From NCBI GenBank assembly GCA_910579595.1, contig CAJTVM010000012.1, positions 1 to 46,052 of the forward strand: a stretch of 46,052 nt of DNA, written 5' to 3'. The translations under genes and the position numbers were made by a program. The notes beneath the pieces were generated by a model. That model made no database searches. It was not told where the DNA came from and saw only the letters and a list, made by a program, of their open reading frames with translations. Below are positions 16,020 to 24,280 of the stretch, one piece after another (positions within the stretch are counted from its first letter, which is position 1; every line of letters starts with the position of its first letter). Source of the stretch: an uncultured Oscillospiraceae bacterium (GTDB taxonomy: Bacteria > Bacillota > Clostridia > Oscillospirales > Oscillospiraceae).

Positions 16020-18386
16020 TCACATTCGCTGCTCCTCCTCATGGTCATCCGGCTTGTGGCCCATGGCGATCTTCTTCTCCCGGATTTTACGCCGCAGCTT
16101 GCTGTCTACCGCCACCCGAACTCCACCCACAGGCTGCGGACGCTGCTCCTGGAAGATGCGGCCCATGTGGTAGAGAAGCGAGGCGGTGGAGGAGAAGATG
16201 GAGCCGTACACCCTGTCCAGAAAAAACTTGGCGTACTGGTTTCCCTGTTCCGCCGAGAGCTTCAGCCAGTGGACGGCCTGTCCCTGATCCTGTGGGATAT
16301 CTTGGCCCAGCAGATACGTTTTGCCCAACGTGTACTGAGCATACTGGCTCCCGACCTCGGCGCACTCGGTGAGCAGTTCCAGTGCCCGCTCTGGGTCTTT
16401 GGGTACCGCATCCGTCCCAGTGAGCAGCAGTTTGCCCAGCTGGTATTTGGCAAATGGATTGCCGCCCTCAGCGGCCTTCTCCAGCCATGGTAACGCTGCC
16501 GCTTCATCCTGTTCGGTGCCCACCCCGTGGAGGAGCATCCAGCCAATGCGGTACTGGAGCCTGTCGTCCGGGGCTCTGTCGGCCATGATCTGGAACCCGA
16601 GGAACGCCTGCCGGAAGTATCGGGCGGCGCGGTCATTATCCGCCTCGCCGCCCAGCCCATCCCGGTACAGCTTGCCCAGCTCGTAGGCGGCGTAGGGGAA
16701 GGTGGACGCTTTGGCATAGAGCTCCCGCGCCGCCACATAGTCCTGCTCCACACCTTTGCCGTCCCGGTACAGTCCTGCCAGGGTGTACTGGGCGTATTTG
16801 TAACCGGCGTCGGCAGACTTCTCCAGCCACAGGGCGGCCTCCCCGTAGTCCTGTTCCGTGCCCAGCCCCGCGGCATGCAGCTTGCCGATATGGTATTCCG
16901 TGACGCGATCCGGCGCGGCCTTTTCCGCTTCCAGAAACGCCGCCAGCGCCCTGGCGTACCACTCCCGCGCCAGCGCAGGGTCAGGCTCCCGGCCCAGACC
17001 GTCCGCGTACATCCGGCCCAGGTCGACCATGGCCAGGGCGTTCCCGGTGTCGGCTTCCCCGGTGAGCAGATCGAACGCCGCAGCAAAATCCGGCGGGCTG
17101 TCCCCACCGCCCTGCATCAGCTGACGGGCGGTGCGGTACTGGGGCGTCCACCGGGCATGGGGAGTGACCTCACCTGTATCGGCAGGTTCGTCCGCGGGTT
17201 CGCCATCAGGCCCACCTGATGCCTCAGCCTGGGGTGTGATATCGGGCGGCACGAAATCACCCAGCCGCACCGCTTCCTCGACTACGATATTTTTGATCCG
17301 CTTGAACTCCTTCTGCCGGACGAGCGGGTCACGTGGAGGAAGATCGTCCTTGTACGTCCGCAGAACTTCCTCACGCTCCCGGTACCACAGATCGTAGGCG
17401 GCGGCGATGCGGGGATCCTTCTCCAGCTCAGTCACGACCTCGTCCACCAGCGATTTCACCGCTGGCGGCAAATACCCGTACTGCTTTTTTCCGGAGCATT
17501 TTTGCAGACGCTGGGCCAGATCTGACAGGAGCTGGCCGATGCGCTGGTTCTCCAGAGTGCCTGTCTGCATCTCGGAAACCAACTGGCGCATAACCTCCCC
17601 GGCATCCCTGGTGAGATCGTCCCGCCGCTGAGTCTGGCGTTGGTAGACGGCAATCAGGTCTTGCTGAAAAATCTCCTTCGCCAGCATGGATTTGATTTTG
17701 GCTATCCCTTGTTTGGTGAGGAAGCCGGACTTGCCATCGGCGCTGTAGCACACCATGTGGACATGGGGGTGGTGGCCCTCGTCATGGAACGCGGCGTACC
17801 AGCGGAATTGGTTCATTGGGATATCCATGGCCTTGGCTATCTCCGGCGCCGAGCGGGTGAGCAGCTCTTTCCAATTCTGCGCGCTGTCATAGCCCAGCCG
17901 CGCCGCGTCCTCCCGCCGCAGGGAGATAATGGGCAGCCACACCACGCCGGGATGGTGCGCCACCTCGTCCGCCACCTGGGACAGCACCAGCGGATCATCC
18001 TCGGCAGTGAACAAACCGTGGGTGCCCACGCGCTGGACACGGGGACGGCTGGCGATGTAGTCCACGTAGTTTTCTTTTTTTGCCACTTGCTCATAGTTGT
18101 CCTCGATGGCGCGGGTGATGAACTCGGAGGCGTTCCCCCGGGTGGGCGCGGCCTTGTAGTCCTCGTACTCGAACAGCCCCCGGCTGGACGGGAACTCCCG
18201 GAGGAGCTGCGCCACCAGCCGGGCCTGTTTCTCCGTGGCGGGGAGTACAGCTTTGCCGGGATCGACACGCTCCACGCCCTCCCGGGTGGACACGTATTTG
18301 ACGTAGTTGCCCAGGTGGGCGGAGGCTTTTTCGCCGCCGCCCTTGATATGCGGGCACTTGAAAATGACACGCGGCGTAGACAGCAC
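16020..18386 (-). CDS. MobP3-type relaxase fused to Sel1-like repeats
   Basis: A 788-residue protein whose N-terminal ~260 residues are a relaxase: PRVIFKCPHIKGGGEKASAH at the start, GLFEYEDYKAAPTRGNASEF, and the metal-binding three-histidine motif HDEGHHPHVHMVCYS (His at about 205-210). It should nick the ICE at oriT and stay bound to the 5' end. A coiled/charged linker follows (about 260-430). Residues about 440-745 are a run of Sel1/TPR-like repeats with the pattern A-x-x-x-LGxxYxxGxG-x-x-x-D (for example YTLAGLYRDGKGVEQDYVAA), a protein-binding solenoid. Start: the annotated GTG at 18386 begins directly at a GGGAGGTG sequence, so the true start is uncertain by a few codons. The non-coding region at 18927-19451, upstream of the adjacent mobilisation gene, probably holds its target. 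Confidence 0.88.
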   Translation of the reverse strand: MLSTPRVIFKCPHIKGGGEKASAHLGNYVKYVSTREGVERVDPGKAVLPATEKQARLVAQLLREFPSSRGLFEYEDYKAAPTRGNASEFITRAIEDNYEQVAKKENYVDYIASRPRVQRVGTHGLFTAEDDPLVLSQVADEVAHHPGVVWLPIISLRREDAARLGYDSAQNWKELLTRSAPEIAKAMDIPMNQFRWYAAFHDEGHHPHVHMVCYSADGKSGFLTKQGIAKIKSMLAKEIFQQDLIAVYQRQTQRRDDLTRDAGEVMRQLVSEMQTGTLENQRIGQLLSDLAQRLQKCSGKKQYGYLPPAVKSLVDEVVTELEKDPRIAAAYDLWYREREEVLRTYKDDLPPRDPLVRQKEFKRIKNIVVEEAVRLGDFVPPDITPQAEASGGPDGEPADEPADTGEVTPHARWTPQYRTARQLMQGGGDSPPDFAAAFDLLTGEADTGNALAMVDLGRMYADGLGREPDPALAREWYARALAAFLEAEKAAPDRVTEYHIGKLHAAGLGTEQDYGEAALWLEKSADAGYKYAQYTLAGLYRDGKGVEQDYVAARELYAKASTFPYAAYELGKLYRDGLGGEADNDRAARYFRQAFLGFQIMADRAPDDRLQYRIGWMLLHGVGTEQDEAAALPWLEKAAEGGNPFAKYQLGKLLLTGTDAVPKDPERALELLTECAEVGSQYAQYTLGKTYLLGQDIPQDQGQAVHWLKLSAEQGNQYAKFFLDRVYGSIFSSTASLLYHMGRIFQEQRPQPVGGVRVAVDSKLRRKIREKKIAMGHKPDDHEEEQRM

Positions 18387-18521
18387 CTCCCACGTTTTTG
18401 TTATCCCTCTGGATTAAAAAATCCTTAGAGAGAATACCTTCTGGGCAGTTCACCATGAACCATGGCTCGGTCCAGTTGATGGGTATAAAAATCCCTTGGC
18501 GGACACTTATTTTTTGCATGG

Positions 18522-18926
18522 TCATTCATCTTCGTGCCGTTTCAGCGTGTCCTTGAACGAGATACCTCCATTGGTTTTCTTCACCTCCTGGACGCACTGC
18601 CAGCGCAGGTCATCCAGCTGGCTGTTGTCGATCTCCAGCCCCGCCGCCAGCACGTGCATCATCATACTGATCTCCACGGTGAGCTTGAACAGCAGACGGG
18701 CGATGCGGTTCTCACTGCCCTGCACCGTGGAGCGCAGGGCGGCCACCAGCGCGGACGGCAGGAACCTGGAGCTTTCCTCGGCGGCGAGATGCTCCACATA
18801 AAAATGGATGGCTTTCTCAATGAATTCGTTCTGGCTCTGGCAGTTGTCTTTTTCGTACCATCGGCGGACCAGCTCCTGGGTTTTCGGCTTGATCCGCATG
18901 GCGAATTTTACTGTTTCTCTGGGCAT
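18522..18926 (-). CDS. Ribbon-helix-helix mobilisation accessory protein (MobC-like)
   Basis: A 134-residue protein that begins MPRETVKFAMRIKPKTQELV, a ribbon-helix-helix start (short beta strand then two helices: RRWYEKDNCQSQNEFIEKAI), followed by a helical domain of about 90 residues. Such proteins bind oriT next to the relaxase and help open it. It lies directly upstream of the relaxase and directly downstream of the candidate oriT region, which fits that role. Its stop overlaps an ATG (ATGA) that opens a frame running out of register into the relaxase gene; I regard that frame as chance. Confidence 0.75.
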   Translation of the reverse strand: MPRETVKFAMRIKPKTQELVRRWYEKDNCQSQNEFIEKAIHFYVEHLAAEESSRFLPSALVAALRSTVQGSENRIARLLFKLTVEISMMMHVLAAGLEIDNSQLDDLRWQCVQEVKKTNGGISFKDTLKRHEDE

Positions 18927-19451
18927 AATTTCCTCCTTACAATGCCGTAAAAACGGTGTGTTTTGGCGTTTTTGGAGTCACATCCCCGCTGTGATCCCCG
19001 CGCAAGCGGGCTTGTGGCGGGGCTTTCCCCACAACCTGACCCCCGGGGTGAGCCCAGGGGGCCCAATGTGATCCCCGCGAAGGGGGAGGCCCGAAAGCCC
19101 GGAAGCCCTTGAACCGACCCGCGTTGCGGGGCGGCGTGATTTGGCCGGGGGCGCACTTGACCCCCGGCTTTTATCCAGCAGAAAAATCGAACGCCTGGAT
19201 TGCCCTCCAATTCCCCTCTGCCATGCCTTTCCGGGCGGGCGGAAAGCGGCCCCCACAGGGGTGCAAACCCGCCGGCCGCCACAACGGGCAACAAAGGGGC
19301 CGACACCGCGTTTCATCCCCCCGGTAGGGCTGGGACGCTGCCCGCTCCCCAGGAGGGCCGCAAACGCCCTCAAACGGGGCCACACGGGGGGAACAGCGCG
19401 AGGGCCGCCCCGCAGGTGCGGAGCGGCCCCCTGGGTTGCCCTGGATTCGGC
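18927..19451. other. Non-coding GC-rich region, probable oriT region
   Basis: About 525 bp without a convincing gene. It contains several inverted repeats and two copies of GTGATCCCCGCG (18991 and 19068), a GTGG/CCAC hairpin around 19014-19033, and, at 19144-19168, an IncQ-like nic sequence inside a perfect inverted repeat. Position between mobilisation genes and the repeat content are those of a transfer origin. Confidence 0.55.
19144..19168 (-). other. oriT: Candidate nic site of oriT
   Basis: Read on the - strand, AAGTGCGCCC matches the core of the nic sites known from IncQ plasmids (RSF1010/R1162) and several Gram-positive plasmids such as pIP501. It lies within perfect 8-bp arms GCCGGGGG and CCCCCGGC (19144-19151 and 19161-19168 on the + strand). 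No second copy of this core was noticed in the window. Use by the MobP3-type relaxase at 16020 is inferred. Confidence 0.55.
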
Positions 19452-20123
19452 TCACATCGAGGGCCCGCTGGGCTGCTCCATTTCCTGCCCCTCGCAGCGG
19501 ATCATCCTGGTTTCCAGGTGGGCGGCGAAAAGCTCCAGCCGTCTGTCCCAACCCAAACCAGCCTTGCGGTTGGCGCGCCATGCGGCGGTGGACACATCGC
19601 GAATGGCGTAGGTTTCCCAGCCGTCCACCGTGTCCAGGGCGGAGAACTCGCCCCGATCCAGGTCGATGTCCAAGGCGGCGAACACCCGCCCGCCGCCCTG
19701 CCGGAGCTCGTCGGCGTAGTCCTCAAATACCTCCGGGGCAATGTCCGCCACACTGTGCAGACTCTCAGCGAACCGCTGGGCGCTGTTCCCCTTTGCCAGC
19801 AGGTAGGAGCGCAGCGCCGTGGCGGCATGGAGTACATCTACCGGCACACGGCACTCCGTCACCAGGTAATCGGTGCGCCCATCCTGGGTGACGCGGAATA
19901 CAGAGAGACGGCGGGACGCTTCCGCCTCGGCGCGCTGCCGCTGATCCTCCTCCCAGATCTCCCGGCTGATCCGCTCCCGCACCTGTTCCGGGAGCTGGCC
20001 GATCATGGCGTCCAGGTACGTGTTCAGCTCATCCTCCACGGTGGTGTCCTGCTTTTTCAGCTGGCTGGACAGCGCGTCGTACCAACGCTCGTCCAGCCAG
20101 ACGGTGATGTCCCGGGAGTTCAT
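19452..20123 (-). CDS. ICE-associated hypothetical protein
   Basis: A 223-residue cytosolic protein. The N-terminus (ITVWLDERWYDALSSQLKKQ) looks like a ribbon-helix-helix-type or DUF6103-like segment, and the middle is helical and rich in Glu/Arg/Ala (about residues 50-75). The C-terminal half includes FAALDIDLDRGEFSALDTVD and WETYAIRDVSTAAWRANRKA. No enzyme motif is seen. Its start overlaps the stop of the DUF6103-like gene by 4 bp (ATGA), so the two are coupled. It is the gene on the far side of the oriT region from the relaxase. I cannot assign a function. Confidence 0.65.
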   Translation of the reverse strand: MNSRDITVWLDERWYDALSSQLKKQDTTVEDELNTYLDAMIGQLPEQVRERISREIWEEDQRQRAEAEASRRLSVFRVTQDGRTDYLVTECRVPVDVLHAATALRSYLLAKGNSAQRFAESLHSVADIAPEVFEDYADELRQGGGRVFAALDIDLDRGEFSALDTVDGWETYAIRDVSTAAWRANRKAGLGWDRRLELFAAHLETRMIRCEGQEMEQPSGPSM

Positions 20124-20377
20124 ACGCCGCCCTCCTGATCCTGGCCGGACGGCGCGGGCCGCTCCTTGGGCGCGGGCCGGGGACGCTTGGGCCGGGGCGC
20201 GGGGGCGGCGCGGCTGTCCAGATACTCCCGCACTGCCTCCGGCACGGTGCGCTCATAGAGCTGCCCCAGCGTCTGCTCCAGCCGCGCCTGCACGGAGGAG
20301 CCCTCCTTCTTCAGCGAGAACTCCAGTGCGCCCAGCTTGTCCTCATCGAACGTCACGGGGATGGTTGCTTTTTTCAT
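20120..20377 (-). CDS. DUF6103-like small protein
   Basis: An 85-residue protein. The first ~50 residues (IPVTFDEDKLGALEFSLKKE, then LEQTLGQLYERTVPEAVREY) match my memory of the DUF6103 family carried by ICEs; the last ~30 are Pro/Arg/Lys-rich and probably disordered and DNA- or RNA-binding. It overlaps the next gene by 4 bp. Family function is not known. The similarity of its first strand-helix unit to that of 19452-20123 suggests the pair act together. Confidence 0.65.
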   Translation of the reverse strand: MKKATIPVTFDEDKLGALEFSLKKEGSSVQARLEQTLGQLYERTVPEAVREYLDSRAAPAPRPKRPRPAPKERPAPSGQDQEGGV

Positions 20378-20393
20378 GAATTTTACACTCCTT

Positions 20394-21632
20394 TCACATG
20401 GTCGGCTCCATCTGGGAAGCGTCAGCCTCCTCCTGGCACTGCGCCGGTGTCCCGGGCAGATGCTCCCCGAAGCACGCCAAACAGAACGTGTCCATTTTTT
20501 CCTTCAGTGCCGCCCTCACCTCGTCAGGGAGCTTGCAGTGGAACCACTTCTCATCGTGGGGCAGTCTCAGCTCCACGTCCATCGTGTCCCGCACCGCGCC
20601 CGTACCCTCATCGTAGACCACATAGGTCATGATGTAGGACTCCTCCCGCTCATCGGACAACTGCCTGCCGAACACCGTTTTCTCGTCCGCCAGCACATCC
20701 AGACAGAAGGTGAGGCAGTCATCCTCCGAGGCGTACAACTCGAAGATCGCAAGGTCGTCCGGCTCCAGCGGGCGCTCCCCCAGGAGGAGCGGATTTACCT
20801 CCTCAGCCTGGATTTCTTCCGTCCGCGTTTTCTCCGGCGCCGCCGCTGACTGGGCGCCGGGGACGGTCATCTGATACATACCACACGTCCAGCGTATGCC
20901 CCGCTCCTTGAGGAACCCATCCCCAGCGAGGTTCATGATTTCCAAATCGAAATCACTGGCGTCCACCGCCCCCAATGCGGAGGGCTGGTTTCCCCCCACA
21001 TAGACGGTGCAGAGGGCGGGCCAGCTTGTGATCTCCGGGTAGTCCCGGACGGCCTCCTGGTAGATGGCGGTTCGTTGAACCGCCTCGGCATCCGTAACGG
21101 TGCCGGAGGCATAGCCGCTGGCCCAGTGGGGCCCGGCATCGCCACCCAGAAGGATACGGGTGAAGCGGATAGGCATCTGGGCGGTCATGCGCCGGAGCGC
21201 GTGCTCCGCTTCATCACAGGCCAGGTCGAGGCGGTTGCCTGCGTGGGCCCAGGGCAGGTGGGAGGACATATCCTCCAGCAGTTCCCGAACCACATCCACC
21301 TGACGGCGGCGGTCATCGCCGGTGGCTTCCAGCGCGGACACAAAATTGCGAAGGGCACGGATGGTACCCCGTTGGAGTTTGGGGGAGGCGGGCACAGTGG
21401 CGGCGCTGCCGCGGGCCGACTTCAGTTCCTGGTCGAACCGTTCCATCAGTTTGGGGTTAGGCTCTTGTCCGTCCAGCCTGGCCATGCCCTGGAGGATGGT
21501 GTCGGTCCAGAACCGCCGCTGCTCCATCCAAGTGGGGGCATCCTTCCGCTGAGACCGTTCCCAGCCGTTCTGGCGCTCTATGGCATAGGCGGTGAGCCCC
21601 TCCGCCACAAGTGGGATGTTGAATCTTTTCAT
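20394..21632 (-). CDS. ICE-associated hypothetical protein
   Basis: A 412-residue protein that begins MKRFNIPLVAEGLTAYAIER. It appears to have a helical N-terminal region (about 20-180, with the repeatable feature RRQVDVVRELLEDMSSHLPW) and a more beta-rich C-terminal part (DLAIFELYASEDDCLTFCLD; MTYVVYDEGTGAVRDTMDVE; DEKWFHCKLPDEVRAALKEK). No signal peptide or catalytic motif is recognised. The start at 21632 is preferred: the frame is open to 21803 but that part overlaps the end of the preceding gene. It follows that gene by 13 bp and is probably co-transcribed. The C-terminal segment resembles the immunoglobulin-free DUF cargo typical of these elements, but I cannot name a family. Confidence 0.65.
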   Translation of the reverse strand: MKRFNIPLVAEGLTAYAIERQNGWERSQRKDAPTWMEQRRFWTDTILQGMARLDGQEPNPKLMERFDQELKSARGSAATVPASPKLQRGTIRALRNFVSALEATGDDRRRQVDVVRELLEDMSSHLPWAHAGNRLDLACDEAEHALRRMTAQMPIRFTRILLGGDAGPHWASGYASGTVTDAEAVQRTAIYQEAVRDYPEITSWPALCTVYVGGNQPSALGAVDASDFDLEIMNLAGDGFLKERGIRWTCGMYQMTVPGAQSAAAPEKTRTEEIQAEEVNPLLLGERPLEPDDLAIFELYASEDDCLTFCLDVLADEKTVFGRQLSDEREESYIMTYVVYDEGTGAVRDTMDVELRLPHDEKWFHCKLPDEVRAALKEKMDTFCLACFGEHLPGTPAQCQEEADASQMEPTM

Positions 21633-21645
21633 TGTCCAGCGCCCC

Positions 21646-22731
21646 CTATCCCATTGTGGGCCCCATGGCTTGTCCCGTCTGCGTCTGGGCTTCCAGCACA
21701 TCGCACAGCCGCTCCAGCTCCGCCGCGTCCACACCCTCCAGCACCAGCTCGGGATCATCATCCACCCGGATATCCGCCACCCGCGCGTCCAGCAGGGCGG
21801 CAATCTCCTTCTGATCGTCTGCCGCCAGCCTTTTCAAACCTTCCAGCGGTACGAGGTGATCAAACCCATCGCAGGTCAGGACTGCGGAACTGGAGACGCC
21901 CTCCATCTGGAGGACATCCCGCACCGTCATGTCACAGTCCAGCAGTTCCTCGGGTACGCCGCAGGTTTCCGCGATCTCCCGATCTGACATATAGTTGTGT
22001 GCCCGGATCTCCTGGAGGGTCAGGCCGAAGCTGTTGTGGAGCATATTGTACAGATCATCGTAATCGAAGATCTCGCATACTGTGGAAATGGCATTTTCGA
22101 ATATCTGGACTTTGCGTTTGGTTGTGAAGGGCGCGGAAAGTTTTTTCTTCCGCGCCGCTGTGTCTTTCTGAGGACTCAGATCGTAGTCCGAACTGACGCA
22201 GCCATCGGACAGCTCCGCGGCGGACACCTCCGGCCTGCGGCGAAGGGCGTCCAGCAGCATGGCGTCCAGCCCGTTGCCCTCCCGGATGGTCAGGCCGAGG
22301 TGCCGCTCCAGTTCCTCAAAGGGGACACAGCAGCTCCCACAGGCGGGGCGGTTATTGAACTGTGCCTGCCAGCTCCCAGCGCCCTTGTTTTCCGCGCATT
22401 GCCGGAGGATGAAGTCCGCCGCCCGCTCCATCTCGGCATTGAGGATATCCCGCATCCTCGGGATATAGGCCGCGTAACGGGGATCGTCGAAGCCAGATGA
22501 CTGGACCAGTATACCGTCCCGTCCCTCCTTTCCAAGTGCCAGGAGGCAGTGCATGACATCGTCTTTGGAAAACATACAGTCTTTGTTCTCCGAGATGAAT
22601 GGTTGTTCTTCCCGGGCGGCGGTTTTCAGGCTCCAAAACTCCTCACGAGACAGTTCGACCACCTTCTCAATCTGGCAGTCGTCCATCTTGAAATTGCTTG
22701 GCTTATACAAAAAAATAGCTTTGAATCTCAT
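21646..22731 (-). CDS. DUF6329-like ICE protein (paralogue 1)
   Basis: A 361-residue protein. Shared features with the neighbouring protein at 22742 show the two are paralogues: an N-terminal half containing GRDGILVQSSGFDDPRYAAY and AEMERAADFILRQC, then FEELERHLGLTIREGNGLDA, and a C-terminal tail KEIAALLDARVADIRVDDDP ending GQAMGP. This copy has an extra insert (about 210-290, YDDLYNMLHNSFGLTLQEIR) not seen in the other. I associate the family with DUF6329 from memory. No motif suggests an enzyme. Ten bases separate it from the paralogue. Confidence 0.6.
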   Translation of the reverse strand: MRFKAIFLYKPSNFKMDDCQIEKVVELSREEFWSLKTAAREEQPFISENKDCMFSKDDVMHCLLALGKEGRDGILVQSSGFDDPRYAAYIPRMRDILNAEMERAADFILRQCAENKGAGSWQAQFNNRPACGSCCVPFEELERHLGLTIREGNGLDAMLLDALRRRPEVSAAELSDGCVSSDYDLSPQKDTAARKKKLSAPFTTKRKVQIFENAISTVCEIFDYDDLYNMLHNSFGLTLQEIRAHNYMSDREIAETCGVPEELLDCDMTVRDVLQMEGVSSSAVLTCDGFDHLVPLEGLKRLAADDQKEIAALLDARVADIRVDDDPELVLEGVDAAELERLCDVLEAQTQTGQAMGPTMG

Positions 22732-22741
22732 GTTTGCCTCC

Positions 22742-23593
22742 TCATGGCGTCATGCCGCCCATGGCCTGCTCCGCGGCCTGGTGATCCTCATATGCCTGGT
22801 TGAACCGCGCCAGCTCCTGGGGGTCCACATCGGTGAGCACCACCTCCACGCCCTCCAGGCAGGGGCTGATCTCCGCCACCCTGGCGTTGAGCAGGGCGGC
22901 GTGATCCTTCTGCCCGGTGTCGGTGAGTTCCCGCAGGTTTTCCGCCTGCACGGATGTTTCCACCTCCTCATGGGTGAGGAAGGCCAGTCCGCCGCCTTTC
23001 AGCAGGGGCAGGATGTCCCGCACACGAATGTCCGGCGCTTTCTCCGCCTCAGCGGTCTGGAGCTGGGCGCAGAACTCCGGGCGGAAGGTGGTTTCAATGT
23101 GCTGGAGGGCAATGTCCACCTGGGCCACCTCCGGGCGGCGCTCCAGGGTTTCCCTCAGCATGGTGTCAAATCCATTACCATCCCGGATGACCACGCCGAA
23201 TTTCTCCTCCAGCTCCTCGCAATAGACGTACCAGCTCCCGCTGGCGGTGCGCTGGGTGCCCGAACCGATGATGAAGTCCGCCACCCGATCCAGCCGGGCC
23301 TGCACGATGTCCCGCGCCCCCGCCACATAGGCGGTGTACATGGCATGGCCATCCCCGCCGCACTGTACCAGCGCGCCGTCCGTGCGGTCACCACTGAGGA
23401 GCAGCAGGCAGTGGTTCAGGCCGGTGCCCTGGTGGGGCTCCACCTCGTTGCGCTCAATAAAGTCATAGCGATCCAGCGGTTGGATCATGAAGCTGGCGAA
23501 GGCGACATTGGGCAGCACCACCACCTTGTCCACCTGGTACTCATGGGGCCAGAGGGGCGCGTGTCGGCGTTCCATCTCAGCTCTGATTTTCAT
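22742..23593 (-). CDS. DUF6329-like ICE protein (paralogue 2)
   Basis: A 283-residue protein related throughout to the one at 21646: DGALVQCGGDGHAMYTAYVA, ARLDRVADFIIGSG, CEELEEKFGVVIRDGNGFDT and the tail DHAALLNARVAEISPCLEGV ending EQAMGGM. It starts MKIRAEMERRHAPLWPHEYQ, with AAGGAGATG a few bases upstream. The IS1595 remnant at 23623 is inserted 29 bp before its start, between it and the gene at 24281, so its expression may now depend on read-through across the insertion. Confidence 0.65.
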   Translation of the reverse strand: MKIRAEMERRHAPLWPHEYQVDKVVVLPNVAFASFMIQPLDRYDFIERNEVEPHQGTGLNHCLLLLSGDRTDGALVQCGGDGHAMYTAYVAGARDIVQARLDRVADFIIGSGTQRTASGSWYVYCEELEEKFGVVIRDGNGFDTMLRETLERRPEVAQVDIALQHIETTFRPEFCAQLQTAEAEKAPDIRVRDILPLLKGGGLAFLTHEEVETSVQAENLRELTDTGQKDHAALLNARVAEISPCLEGVEVVLTDVDPQELARFNQAYEDHQAAEQAMGGMTP

Positions 23594-23622
23594 ACAGTCA
23601 CATCTCCTTGGTAAAAAATATT

Positions 23623-24250
23623 GTGGTTATCCCTTTAACTCAGCCGAGCAGAGGCACCAACAGCTAAGACCAGGCGTTCCAGAAGGCGGGGGCCAAAGTC
23701 ACGGCGGCTGAAGCGGAAGCAATATTCGTCAAGGCAGGCTTGGAGGTATTTCTTGGGCAGGCCATGGTAAGTACCCAGGATAAACGCCTTGGCGTTGCTG
23801 ATCACGATGTGCAGCCAATGGAGCAGACCAGAATTGGGATCGTAGAGTTTGTGCTCATGGGTATAGCCCTCCAGAGCCGGGATATAACTCCCGTAACCAT
23901 CACTGTGAATTGTACCGCCCGGGGCAAACGCAGCTTGGGCAAAATTTTTTGACAAAGGCCCGCTTGATATTCTGTGTGACCCGCATCTTGGCATAGAGGG
24001 GATTACTACGCTCGTCCAGAGACACAGCCACAAAAACCTTTGTCTTTTCCGTACCCCGGCCACCGCAGATTTTCCAAGTACTCCCGGCATTTCCTCTCAG
24101 TCCCGAACTCTTTCATGAACGTCCCCAGTGGATATCCCTTTTTCTTTGCCATGACCCATTCCCTCATTTCTCGGTTTCATGCCCCGAGTATATCAGCTGA
24201 TATATCCCATAATCCGGGCTTTTCGCTGGCTGATTAAAAGGGATAACCAC
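23623..24250 (-). mobile_element. Internally deleted IS1595-family insertion sequence
   Basis: A 628-bp element bounded by 23-bp inverted repeats (23623-23645 and 24228-24250) that share GTGGTTATCCCTTT and differ at two positions. Both sides are flanked by AAAAAATATT (23613-23622 and 24251-24260); IS1595 members normally duplicate 8 bp, so AAAATATT is the probable target duplication with chance extension. The transposase inside is incomplete, and the element is shorter than the usual ~1 kb, so it could move only with help from a full copy elsewhere. Confidence 0.85.
23635..24152 (-). pseudogene. Remnant of an IS1595 (ISXO2-like) transposase
   Basis: The start (ATG 24152, MAKKKGYPLGTFMKEFGTER) encodes the usual N-terminus up to LENLRWPG, then jumps directly to the catalytic core in another frame (GRGTEKTKVFVAVSLDERSN), with the zinc ribbon and the first catalytic Asp lost. 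A second frame change at the A/T run near 23940 leads to FAPGGTIHSDGYGSYI, which has the second Asp, and WLHIVISNAKAFILGTYHGL, which has the third catalytic position of the ISXO2-type DDE fold, ending at 23635. With one internal deletion and two frame changes the gene is dead. Confidence 0.8.
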
Positions 24251-24280
24251 AAAAAATATTTGTTTTGACAGGGGATGGTT

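Noticed and set aside
18091..18525. 144-codon frame that starts in an ATGA overlap with the MobC-like gene and runs into the relaxase out of register
   Set aside because: Its first ~45 codons precede the relaxase but the rest is relaxase DNA in the wrong frame with a Pro/Arg-rich, non-natural composition; no known domain.
18927..19451. Possible CRISPR array or short gene in the repeat-rich GC region
   Set aside because: Only two copies of a ~12-bp repeat at irregular spacing and no cas genes; overlapping open frames on both strands are Pro/Gly/Arg-rich and unlike proteins.
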